From the NCBI RefSeq assembly GCF_000715075.1, contig NC_134080.1, positions 71,207,291 to 71,271,290 of the forward strand: a stretch of 64,000 nt of DNA, written 5' to 3'. Below the pieces are notes generated by a model, which saw nothing but the letters and a program-made list of their open reading frames with translations, ran no database searches and had not been told where the DNA came from. Every line of letters starts with the position of its first letter. Position 1 is the stretch's first letter. This stretch comes from Nicotiana tabacum (taxonomy: Eukaryota; Streptophyta; Magnoliopsida; Solanales; Solanaceae). The position numbers and the translations under genes were made by a program. Positions 22,851 to 33,961 of this stretch are shown piece after piece.

Positions 22851-25658
22851 TTCATAATATCTGACTTCATATAGTAGACCCCTTCAGGGGAGAATAACAA
22901 CTCAATACCTTTAACCCGGCAAGGGTACAGCTAACAGCCCAAAATATCCCGACAAGGGAGAATATATATATCAGTCTACACATCCCGGCAAGGGAGTATT
23001 CACAACACATTCTCCTTTTAAATCATTCTTCCTCAACCGTTCACATTATATGAAACTTATCAAATAAACAAGGAGCTTGTGTCACATTATTCGAATTAAA
23101 AGCAATCAAGACTCACGGTCATGCTAGACTCCGGTGCATAGATAACCGTCACCATGCCTATACACCGTACTCCACATTAGCAAGTAGCAAATATCATCCT
23201 AATCCTATTCCCTCAAGCCAAAGTTAGAACAAACACTTACCTCGAATGCTCCAAACTCAACTCACGCTTCTAGTACAGCTTTACCTCTTGATTCCACCAC
23301 CAATCCGCTCGAATCTAGTCATAAGTTACTTAATCACATTAATAATTACTAAATGAATCATCCCCAATGCATGAAAATAGATTTTTCAAGGTTTTTCCCA
23401 AAAAGGTCAAAAATACCCCCGGACCCACGTGGTCGAAACTCGAGGTTCAGACCAAAACCCGGTTACCCATTCCCCCATGAATCCCAATATATTATTTGTT
23501 TTTAAATCAGACCCCAAATTGAGGTCCAACTTCTCAATTTGTAGAAAACCTAGGTTCTACCCAAAACACCCAATTTTCCCCATGAAAATCTTTGATTTGA
23601 AGTTGAAATTATGTTAAAAGATATTAAGGAATAAAGAAATTAAGTTAGAAATCACTTACCAATCGTTTTGAAGAAGAAAAGTTGTTTGGAAAATCGCCTC
23701 TTAGGTTTTGGGTTTTTGATAAGTGGAAAAATGACTAAAAATCCCGAATTTATACATTTTTCTGGGGGCTGGCACAGACCGCACAGAAATGCACCGCGGC
23801 CACGCCGAGGGAGGGGAGAAGTGGGCTCTCTCTGAACCCACCCAGCGCGGACCGCGCTGGTCGACCCTCTGAACCCCACCATGCGGACCGCACAGAAAAG
23901 CACCGCGGCCGCGTGGCTGCCAGCGCGGACCGCGCGGAAATGGCCGCGGCCGCGCTGGGCCTGCAACATCTGAACCTGTATATTTTTTCTAAGTCTAAGA
24001 CCTCTAGGGCCCTACTCAAAACTCACCCGAGCCCTCAGGGCTCCAAACCAAATATTCATACAACCTTAAAAACATCTTACGGACTTACTCGTGCGATCAA
24101 ATCGCCAAAATAACATCATATACATAGGATCAAACCTCAAACACATGATTTTCTTTCTTCAACTTTCATAACTCAAATTCTCCATTTTTAGTCTGAAACA
24201 CGTCATATGACGTCCGTTTTTAGCCAAACTTTACATATAGTGCTTAACACATATTTAAGACTTGTACCGGGCGTCGGAACCAAAATACGAGCCCGATACC
24301 TATATTTTCTAACCCCTTTTTCATTTCAAATTTTTATATCAAATTTTAGAAAAATAATTTCTTTCAAAAATTCATTTCTCGGGCTTGGGACCTCAGAATT
24401 TGATTCTGGGCACACACCCAAGTCCCATATTTTCCTACAGACCCTTCGGGACCGTCGAATCACCGGTCCGGGTCCGTTTACCCAAAATGTTGACCGAAGT
24501 CAACATTATGCATATTAATACCAAAATTCATCAAATGTTTCACATAATTCACATATTCTAACATAAAAACTTTCCGGCTACGCGCCCGAACTCCGCATGC
24601 AAATCGAGGCGACTAAAAGCGAGGTTCTCAAGGCCTCGAAAGCGCGGAACAAGGAAGAACTAAGGTGATGACCCTTCGGGTCGTCACAACTACGTATTCA
24701 AACAAACTAGATTAAAGCAATGTGATTTCTACAAACTAATAGTGAACAACTGAAACCATGAAGTATTGTGCAAAACAGAATTTGGATGAAATTATCAGAC
24801 AACGATCAACAATGAGCTCTTATGTTGTGAAATAACAAGCGATTCATAACTAATATTACCATAGTTTAATTAAACTAGAAATAATACTAACAAAATTAGG
24901 AGCAAAGTTTAATCCCTAAAACTAAATTTGAAGCACAAGCTGAAAAATCAGAAATGGGAAAGGGGAGATGGATTGAAGATTTACCGAAAAACTTGATCAA
25001 CCAGGCAACGATGAAACAACAGCAGTGATGGTAGTGATTCGACTCGGGACATGGTTTTATTGTTTATTGATACCAAAAATCCTAAATCCGGTGAGCTGAA
25101 TTTTGATGTTGGTATAATCGACAATAAAATCATGTCTGAGTCGATTAGAGGCAAGAACGGAAGAGCGCTGGAGGCAACGTCGTCATGGGGCGGTCATTAG
25201 TGACTTCACCGAAAAATAATCTGACGGAATTCGGGGTCCAAACAAATAGGAAAAAATAGATCTAAAGGAGTTATATCCATCCATGTATGTATTGTGGGGT
25301 GGTGGTGGCCGGAACTTCATGAATTTGAGAAAAATGGTGGCGGCTAGGGTTTCGTTGATCTAAAATTCGTGGAGTTTGAGGGGGTTTTGAAGGATTTGGT
25401 TTGAAGATATGGAAAGAGGAGGTGTTGGAGATTACATGGTAAAATTGTGGGGGTGTTTGGACCAACTACCGCGGCGGCGGATGGTGGCGGAGGCGGCGAA
25501 TGAGATGGAGAGTGAGGAGGGAGCTAGGGTTTGGTTGAGGAGTGAAATGGGAGGATTTTTCAGATTTTTCGAGCTTTAAATTTGGAATGGGAAATGGATC
25601 TAAGCCATTGGATCAAAAATAATGGAGGGATGATATTTGATCTTACATTTACTTATCA

Positions 25659-25693
25659 AAACGACGTAGTTTAGGTATGAAACTACGTCGTTT
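25659..25693. promoter_or_regulatory. Perfect 14-bp inverted repeat with ACGT cores
   Basis: AAACGACGTAGTTT and AAACTACGTCGTTT are separated by AGGTATG. It lies in the U3 side of the Ogre LTR. ACGT cores are typical of plant bZIP binding sites, so a promoter role is possible but is inference. Confidence 0.6.
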
Positions 25694-26032
25694 CGTGATC
25701 TACTGGCAGCCCCTCAATTGGCCTTGATGTTGCACTTTTGGCCTCTCTTTCAAATTTGGCCCAATTTCATTCTTAATCCTACTTATTAAGCTAAATTTAC
25801 ACAAACAAATAAATTAATTAAATAACTTATTCAAATAATCAATTCACTAGATTAATTCACCAATTGAACAATTAGTAAATTCCTAAAATGCACAAATGAA
25901 AAAAGAACTATTTTTGGTATTTTATGATAGAAAATATGCAATTAAAGACACAAAAATTGAGAAAAATAATAAAAATAACAAAACACTAATAACTTTATGA
26001 GGTGTTAAAATAGTGCAAAAATTAGGTGTTCA

Positions 26033-28361
26033 CACTATACACATTCTCATCGATCTGTCCTTCTTCTTAACAAACAACACCGGCGCACTCCAAGGCGAGA
26101 CACTAGGTCTAATGAAGCCTTTATCAAGCAAGTCTTGCAACTGCTACTTCAATTCTTTCAACTCAGGAGGGCCATACGATACGGCAGAATAGAAATGGGC
26201 TGAGTTCCCGAAGCCAAATCAATGGAGAAGTCAACATCCCTGTCGGGTGGCATCCCCGACAGGTCTATAAGAAATACCTCAGGAAACTCACGAACAACAG
26301 GCACAGAATTCATAGAAGGAACCTCAGCTCTAGAATCATGAACATATGCCAAATAGGCCAAACACCCCCTCTCGACCATACGTCGAGCCTTCATATACGA
26401 GATAACACTACGGGTAGAATGACCAGGAGTCCATCTCCACTCTAAACGAGGCAAACCCGGAAAGGCTAAGGTCACATTCTTGGCATGACAATCCAAGATA
26501 GCATGGTAAATGGATAACCAGTCCATCCCCAATATGACATCAAAATCAATAATATCCAAAAGTAACAAATCTACACGAGACTCAAGACCCCCAATCTCAA
26601 CTATACATGAACGATGGACACGATCTACCACAATAGAATCACCCACCGGTGTAGACACATATACATGAGCACCCAAGGAATCACTAGGCATGACTAGATA
26701 CGGTGCAAAATAAGATGACACATAGGAGTACGTAGATCCTAGATAAAATAGAACTAAAGCATCTCTACTACAAACCAGAACAGTACCTGTGGTAACTACA
26801 TCGAAAGTCTCAGCCTCAGGCCTGGCTGGAAGAGCATAACATCGGGCCTAGGCCCCACCACTCTGAACTACATCTCTGGGACGGCCTGCTACTGGTTGGC
26901 CTCCACCTTTAGCGGCCTGAGCTCCAACTCTAATACCTCTACCTCCACTTCTAGCACTCCTACCTCTACCTCTAGCTGGCTGAACGGGTGATGGAACACT
27001 CGGTGCCTGTACTATTACACGGGAACCCTGGTGCTGAGAACTGCTCGGTAGACGAGGGAAAAATCTAGCAATATGCCTCGTGTCACCACAAGTAAAATAA
27101 GCCCTCGGCTGCTGGGGCTGACGACCCTGAAAACTCTGAAGCAGAGGTGCACTGATAGGAGCTGGCGGTGCACTAGAAGACTACTGATCAGAATACTGCA
27201 TGTAAGAACCACGACCACCTAAAGCACCGTGAGAAACCTGAAGTGCTGACTGAAAAGGCCTAGGAGGATGGCCCCTACCAAAAGAATCCATGCCTCCAGA
27301 TGAGGCACCACTGAACTTACCCGAATGACGAGGCCTCTTGTATGACCCGTAACCACCCCCTACGATAGAACCATATCAACTCTCCTGGCCACATTGGCCG
27401 CATCCTGAAAAGAAATCTCGCTCCCCGTCTCCTTAGCCATCTACAATCGAATCGGTTGAATGAGTCCCTTAATGAACCTCCTCACTCTCTCTCTATCTTA
27501 GTGGGAAGTATAAGAAGAACATGACGGGCCAAGCTAATAAATCTGGTCTCGTACTGAGTAACAGTCATAGAACCCTGCTGGAGATGCTCAAATTGCCTCC
27601 TATAGTTCTCCCTCTGAGTGATAGGAAGAAACTTCTCTAGAAATAGCTGAGAGAACTGATCCCAAGTCAAAGTTGGTGACCCAACTGGTCTAGCCAAACA
27701 ATAATCTCTCCACCAAGTCTTGGCGGATCCAGATAAGCAAAAAGTAGCAAAGTCGACCCCATTGGTCTCCACTATCCCCATGTTCCTGAAAACCTCATGA
27801 TAGCTGTATAAATAATCCTGAGGATCCTCAGAAGATGCACCACTGAAAGTGGTAGTGAAGAGCTTGGTAAATCTGTCCAATCTCTACAAGGCATCAGCAG
27901 ACATAGCTACTCCATTACCGGTCTGAGCTACCACACCTGGTTGAACTGCTCCAACTGGCTAAGCTGCTGGAGTCTGAAACTGGGGAGCCATCTGCTCTGG
28001 AGTGCGGGTAGCAGGAGTCTGTGCTACTCCCCCAGCCTGATAGATGACTGGTGCTACCGGAAGTAAGCCTGCCCGGGTGACACTCTCCATAAGGCCCACT
28101 AGACGGACAAGAGCATCCTAGAGTACTGGGGTAGCAATGAACCCCTCTGGGACCTGAGCTGGGCCACCGAAACTGCCTGGGTCGGAACCTCATCATGAAA
28201 CTCAACCTGAGGCTCTCCCGCTGGTGCTGCTACTCTGGGCTGAGCTCTGCCCCTACCTCAGCCTCTAGCACGGCCTCGGCCTCGCCCTCTGCCCTCGTAA
28301 AAGTTGATGTTGGGGGCTCGGGCTGCTGATCAGTGGATGAGGAAGCGTGTGTTCTTGCCAT
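26033..28361 (-). pseudogene. Element 2: Tekay/Del-like gag-protease and start of RT (decayed)
   Basis: Start at ATG 28361 (MARTHASSSTDQQPEPP). The gag core at 27482-27880 reads RFTKLFTTTFSGASSEDPQD, DFATFCLSGSAKTWWRD and FEHLQQGSMTVTQYETRFISL. A zinc knuckle at about 27060-27120 reads YFTCGDTRHIARFF, so two Cys positions are lost. The protease segment has LGSTYSYVSSYF, where the catalytic Asp before LGST (DPGST-type) reads YL, and later FDVILGMDWLS. PVVREFPEVF leads into RT motif 1 ([20 protein letters not shown]), where the sequence stops at the Ogre boundary. Stops and frameshifts are present throughout. The remaining pol lies left of the window. Confidence 0.88.
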
Positions 28362-28556
28362 CTCTAAAGAACAGAATAGAAATTTAATTAGCATTGAGAA
28401 ACCAAACCACACGACAAGAAAGAACAGATGTGAAGTTTTTCCTAACTCTGTAGCATCTGGGGATAAATACATATGTCTCCGTACCGATCCCTCAGACTCT
28501 ACTAAGCTTGTCCGTGAATTGTGAGACCTAAGTAACCTAGTGCTCTGATACCAACT
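28362..28556 (-). other. Element 2 leader and tRNA-Met primer site
   Basis: Adjacent to the LTR the minus strand reads GTTGGTATCAGAGC, complementary to the initiator tRNA-Met 3' end. The following 120 nt share blocks with the leaders of elements 3 and 4 (TAGTAGAGTCTGAGGGATCG, GTACGGAGAC), with the palindrome ACATATGT near 28468-28476. Confidence 0.85.
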
Positions 28557-31500
28557 TGTCACGACCCGGATTTTCGAACCTTGGGGGTCGTGATGGCATA
28601 TACTAATGAAAGTTAGGCAAGCCAATTGTTCCAATTACTTAACCTTTTTCATATATTTTAATCCTTTAACAATGGTGAACAACGTCATATAAACAGCGGA
28701 ATTAAATAAGCGAAAGAAAAAAAATATAACGATCTCAATATTACTAACACAATCCCATAACTAAAAGCTACCCAGATCTGGTGTCATTGTTTCACAGACT
28801 GTCTAAGAGTACTACAAATAAAGGTTCGAAAGATAAATACAAATTGTTTCAGAAATACATAGAAGAAATAGTATAGAAAGATAGAAGGAGAAGCCAAGGC
28901 CTGCGGACGCCTGCAGGACTACCTCAGGTCGCCTGAATGGACTGAAGACAGTACCCTCACTGTGGTCCAAAAGCTGCAGCACCGGGATCTGCACACAGTG
29001 CAGAGTGTAGTATCAGCACAACCAACCCAATGTGCTGGTAAATGCCTAGCCTAACCTCAGCGAAGTAGTGATGAGGCTAGGACCAGACTACCAAATAAAC
29101 CTGTGCAGTTAAATCATATATAGCGGGGAATAAAAGCAAATATTCACAGTTAAAGATTGGGAGGGGAAAGCATGTTTCGGGAAGTATCAGATAACAACAA
29201 AATACCAAAGAGGAATGCAAAGAAACCATAATTTAGTTGCCAATAATAATGAGGAAAGCAAACACACTATTCACTTTCATTTCTTTCTTGTTGCAGGCAT
29301 GCAACCCGATCGCATTTCACATATCTCGTTGCAGGCGTGCAACCTGCTCCCATTTCATATATCTCGTTACAGGTGTGCAACCCGTTCCCATTTCATATAT
29401 CTCGTTACAGTTGTGCAACCCGCTCCCATTTCATAAATCTCGTTGCAGGCGTGCAACCCGCTCCTATTTCATAAATCTCGTTGCAGGCGTGCAACCCGCT
29501 CCTATTTCATATATCTTGTTGCACGCGTGCAACTCGCTCCCATTTCATAAATCTCATAGCAGGCGTGCAACCCACTCCCATTTTATATATCTCGTTGTAG
29601 GCGTGCAACCCGCTCCCATTTCATATATCTCGTTGCCGGCGTGCAACCCGCTCCCATTTCATATATCTCGTTATAGGCATGCAATCCGCTCCCATTTCAT
29701 ATGTCTCATTATAGGCGTGCAATCCGCTCCCATTTCATATGTTTACATGGCGGCGTGCCACCTGATCCCACTTACAAATCAACATCAATCACAAAAGAAT
29801 CCCGGTAAAGGAACACTAGCATAACAACAACATCCCGGCTAGGGAAACAATATCCTAAATAATAACATCCAGACAAGGGAGACAATGTCATAACAATAAC
29901 ATCCCGGCAAGGGAGACAATATCATAAACAATAACATCCCGGCAAGGGAACCAACAATGATAATCAACATATTAAACATGAATAAATCTCAACGGAGTCA
30001 CAACAATTACAACACTAGACCCACGGACATGTTTGACACCGACGTATAGATACTCGTCACCATGCCTATACATCGTACTCCACAATTAACACATATCAAA
30101 TAAGACACAACTCCTAATCCCTCAAGCTAAGGTTAGACCAAACATTTACCTCGATGCCACGAACATAATTCAAGCCTCAACTACCGCTTTACCTCTCGTT
30201 TCCACCACCAATTCGCTTGTATCTAGCCACAAGTTACTTAATTATATTAATAAATGCTAAATGAATCAATTTAATGCATGAAAATAGCGTTTTTAATGTT
30301 TCCCCCAAAAGTCATAAATCGACCCCGAGCCCACATGGTCAAAACCCGAGGTTCGAACTAAAACCCGATTACCCATTCACCCACGAACCTAAATTTATAA
30401 TTTATTTTGAAATTGGACCTCAAATCGAGGTCCAAATCTCAAAATTTAAAAAACCTAGGTTCTACCCAAAACACCCAATTTCCCCCATGAAAACCCTTGA
30501 TTTTGAGTTGAAATCATCTGAAAAGATATTAAAGATTGAAGAAAATGAGTTAGAAATGACTTACAATCGATTTGGAGAACTTTTCTTTGGAAAATCGCCT
30601 AAGAGAGTTTATGCTTTGAAAGAGTTTGAAAATGAAAGATTTTCGGCTAAGTTATGAATTTGCAGGTCGTAGATATCGCAATTGGGAAGGGTTCGCAATT
30701 GCGAACCCCTTCAAAACCTACTTTCCTCGCATTTGCGAACAGGGGTTCGCATTTGCGAACCCTGAGGATTCATGTTCTCTTTGCATTTGCAATGTTGCTG
30801 TCGCATTTGCGACCAAGGCAGCCCAAGCCATAGTTCGCATTTACGAGCTCGCATATTGCAAAGCCTGCAGGCCTGCAACACAACAACAATTTCCTAAGTG
30901 CAAATTTCACTCAGTGGCCTATCTAAAACTCACCCGAGCCCTCGAGGCTCCAAATCAAACATGCATGCAAATCCAAAAACAACATATAGACTTGGCCGTG
31001 TGATCAAAGCATCAAAACAACATCAATAACTATGAATTTAGCATCAAAATCAAAGAAAATCTCAAGAACTTTCAAATTTTTACAATTAAGTTTCTGAATC
31101 ACGTTATATGACCTCCGTTTCTTACCAAATTTTACAGGCTCAACTTAAATCACATATAAGACTTGTACCGGGATCCGGAACCAAAATACACGCCCGATAC
31201 CATCAAATTCAAACATATTTCATTTCCAAAAGCTCATATATATTTCAGACAACAATTTTCTTTAAAAATTCATTTCTCGGGCTTGGGACCTCAGAATTCG
31301 ATTCCGGGCATACGCCCAAGTCACATATTTTCCTACGGACCCTCCAGAATCATCAAATCATGGGCCGGGTTCATTTACCCAAAATATTGACCGAAGTCAA
31401 CCTAAATTTATTTTAAAAGCAAAATTCACCATTTTTATAGATTTTCACATAATAGCTTTTCGGATACATGCCCGGACTACGCACACACATCGAGGTGAGA

Positions 31501-31557
31501 CAAAAAGGACGTTTTAAGGCCTCAAAACACAGAATTTAGTTCTAAAACAAGTGATGA
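28557..31557 (-). mobile_element. Element 2, 5' LTR, main part (interrupted)
   Basis: Starts TGTCACGACCC at the primer site and is cut at 31557 by element 3. The last 17 bases continue at 49878-49894 after the gatga duplication, giving an LTR of about 3.0 kb. It includes the CTGCAC/GTGCAG hairpin (28989-29003), a 38-bp minisatellite (about 29290-29770), CCCGGCAAGGGA repeats (29800-29960) and the TGACCGAAGTCAAC block (about 31386-31402). No genes. Confidence 0.9.
29290..29770. repeat. 38-bp minisatellite, about 12-13 copies, with hairpin arms
   Basis: Typical unit has GTTGCA-GGCG-TGCAAC then CCGCTCCCATTTCATATATCTC. Variants: GTTACA, GTTGTA, GTTATA or ATTATA on one arm, TGCAAC or TGCAAT on the other. 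It reads open for about 195 codons on the plus strand because the unit lacks stops; this is not a gene. Confidence 0.93.
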
Positions 31558-33961
31558 TGTCACGACCCTAAAATCGACCCGGTCCAGTCAACACAATCCC
31601 AAATCAACCATTTTTCTATAAAGGTCATTTTAAGCCAATAATTCAACAAGAAATCTCATAATAAAGGTATAAATGACCAGTGTGGAAATATAATACAAGT
31701 CCGACATCGGGGTGTCACAAGTCACGAGCATCTACTAAGGTCTGAATACAACGAAGAGTCTAAAAATATACTAAAAATAGTCTAAGGGATACAAGAGGGA
31801 GAAGAGCAAGGTTGCGAACGTCGAGCAGCTACCTTGCCAACTCCGATGACTCTGCCACTGAGCAATCAACACCCGCTACAGGGTTCAAAAATACCTGAAT
31901 CTGCATATAAGGTGCAGGGAGTAATGTGAGTACACCAACTCAGTAAGTAATAAAGGTAAATGAAAGCTGAGCAGTAAGAAAACATGTAAACCACGTCATA
32001 ACGCTACAACAAATACAATACATTTCCAAAATAGTATAGAAATCATTTACTTCATAAATCAAACTCAATTCAGTAAAAACCCTTTCCTTTTTAAAAAATC
32101 TTCCAATAGTTTCAAACGAGTGATAAAACAGTGAGTAAAAATGATAGAAACGTAAACATCCCCTCGGGCAAAACATGTACCATAAACCGCCCCTCGGGCA
32201 TAATATTAACAGAACTAGCCCCTCGGGCTACCTCACCATCTCTCGTAATCAGCCTCTCGAGCATAACATGAATCAAGAACCGCCCCTCGGGGAAAACATG
32301 GATCAAGAACAGCCCCTCGGGCAACAATATGAAACAACAACAGCCCCTCGGGCTACATCACATCACTCATACTGGGTACCCGCGCTAACTGGGGGTGTTC
32401 AGACTCCAGAAGGACTCCTACAGCCCAAGCGCTATAACAAGCCATCTCGTGGCATAATAAATTAGGCCCTCGGCCTCATAACAACAAGCAACCTCGTGGC
32501 ATGAATCAATCAGGCCCTCGGCCTCACAATATCATGAATCAGTAACAAACTACTACGGCGTGCAACCCCAAACCCATAATATCCTCACAAAAGAGGCCCT
32601 CGGCCTCACTTAGTCAGGAATCTCTCAAGCCACTTGGCAACAGTAAAACATGATGCTTAGCCCAAAATATCATTTAAAATATCAAAACGGAGTAAATACG
32701 ACTGAATTATTAAAACAACACAGCATAGCATGATTGAGTACAAATATTAAGTCAAAACAGTGAAGAATAGTAGTAAAAAGCCCCTAGGGGTCCAAAACAG
32801 TTGACACGAGGACCAAATATAGAATTCAGCCCAAAACATGGTAATAATTTCCAAAACTCAATGATATCAAATAGTTTTCAATCAAATACGCGACTTAACA
32901 GTCATACGGGACAGACCAAGTCACAATCCCCAATGGTGCACAACCCCATGCTCATCATCTAGCATGCGCATCAACTTAAAGTAGCACAACAATGTGAAAT
33001 CCGGGGTTTCATACCCTCAGGACAATAGTTACAATCATTACTTACCTCAATCCGAATGAAATTCTACTCTGCAATGCCCTCGCCGCTTGACTCGGCCTCC
33101 AAATGCTCCGAATCTAACCAAAATCAATATATTATCGTCAATATACGCTAAAGGAATGAACTCCCTATGAAAATTATCAAATTAGACCAAAAATCCCGAA
33201 TTTGGCTCAAACCCGGGACCCAGTCCCACGCTTCGGAATTTGACGAAACTCACCAAATTCGACAACCCATTCAACCACGAGTCCAACCATACCAAAATTA
33301 CTAAATTCCAATAACAATTCGACCTCCAAATCATCAAATCTTATTTTCAAATCCCTAGGTCCAAATCCCCAATTTACACCTCAAAAACATGTAATCTAGT
33401 CGGATTATTCGATGATAATACAATATTATGGAGTAGAAATGATCACAAGTGACTTACCTCTAGATTTCCCATGATTTCTTGCTCAAAAATCGCCCCAAAC
33501 CGTGTTCTTTTACCAAAAAAAACGTGAAAAGAAGCTAAAAAAATAGAACAGCATTAATAAACCCAATTCTGGTCTCTAAAAGCTATCTCCCATCGCTAAA
33601 GTTGTCCAATCTGGTCGCTAAAGGTGCACCACAGATCTGATGCACCAGTAGTCTTTAATTTCACAAAAAAAGCTCTAACTCCATCATACGAACTCGGAAT
33701 TTGATGATTCTTGTTCCTATGAGTTACTAATAATAATATGAACATAGTCCTTCAATCGAAACTCAATTCGGAGCTCATTTGCTCAATATGATACCCATTT
33801 TGCTCGTTAAACAATTAACTCATGATTCGCATCAAAAATCCAATCGCGACTCGATAAAATTAGACCGAACTTTCCAGATCACTCCTATAATTCATTATCA
33901 AAATTCCTGAAGTCTCGAAATCAAATTTCGATCTCTAGAACTAAAAATGGACCTTTGGATC
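31558..33961 (-). mobile_element. Element 3, 3' LTR, first part (interrupted by element 4)
   Basis: Begins TGTCACGACCC right after the target duplication gatga (31553-31557). It matches 46768-49195 of the other LTR along its length, apart from a short deletion near 31585. It contains the CTC-loop hairpin cluster (32160-32630). It is cut at 33961 by element 4 and resumes at 42234. Confidence 0.92.
32160..32630. repeat. Cluster of CTC-loop hairpin repeats, left LTR of element 3
   Basis: Ten or so short units such as TAGCCC-CTC-GGGCTA, CGCCC-CTC-GGGCA and GAGGCC-CTC-GGCCTC, spaced 25-60 bp. Arms differ but pair. The same cluster is at 47397-47860. Confidence 0.85.

Larger units (their letters stand above)
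21942..24688 (-). mobile_element. Solo LTR of a Tekay/Del-like Ty3/gypsy element
   Basis: 2747 bp bounded by TGTCACGACCC and GGGTCGTCACA and flanked by 5-bp duplications actac (21937-21941 and 24689-24693). No internal domain remains, as expected after LTR-LTR recombination. It is related to the LTR of element 2 (shared blocks CAGAGTGTAGCATCAGCACAACC, CCCGGCAAGGGA, TGACCGAAGTCAAC). Orientation is assigned by that similarity. Confidence 0.92.
18960..26032 (-). mobile_element. Ogre 5' LTR, 7.07 kb including two nested insertions
   Basis: On the minus strand the LTR runs from TGAACACC (26032) to GGGGTGTGACA (18960). The outer end matches the partial LTR at 1-153. Removing the solo LTR and SINE leaves about 4.1 kb. 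The R/U5 side (18960-19260) is GC-richer. 19390-19710 has four dispersed copies of a GCAAGCGAAT-containing motif. 25659-25693 holds a perfect 14-bp inverted repeat. Apparent ORFs inside are chance. The flank after 26032 is cactatac; the matching left target duplication is outside the window. Confidence 0.85.

Noticed and set aside
23652..24113. GC-rich open frames on both strands in the solo LTR
   Set aside because: CpG-rich part of the LTR; frames overlap in all phases and have no family signature. The equivalent region of other LTRs is not open.
18960..26032. Considered a host gene promoter because of open frames and ACGT palindrome
   Set aside because: Both outer ends match the LTR structure (primer site inside, matching copy at 1-153), so the whole is an Ogre LTR.
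29237..29824. Plus-strand open frame of 195 codons
   Set aside because: Translation of the 38-bp LTR minisatellite; no protein family, and the equivalent array in element 4 is open on several frames too.
31940..32327. Minus-strand open frames in element 3 LTR
   Set aside because: Translation of the hairpin repeats; the copy in the other LTR (47349-47585) differs by frame-neutral changes only because the unit repeats.
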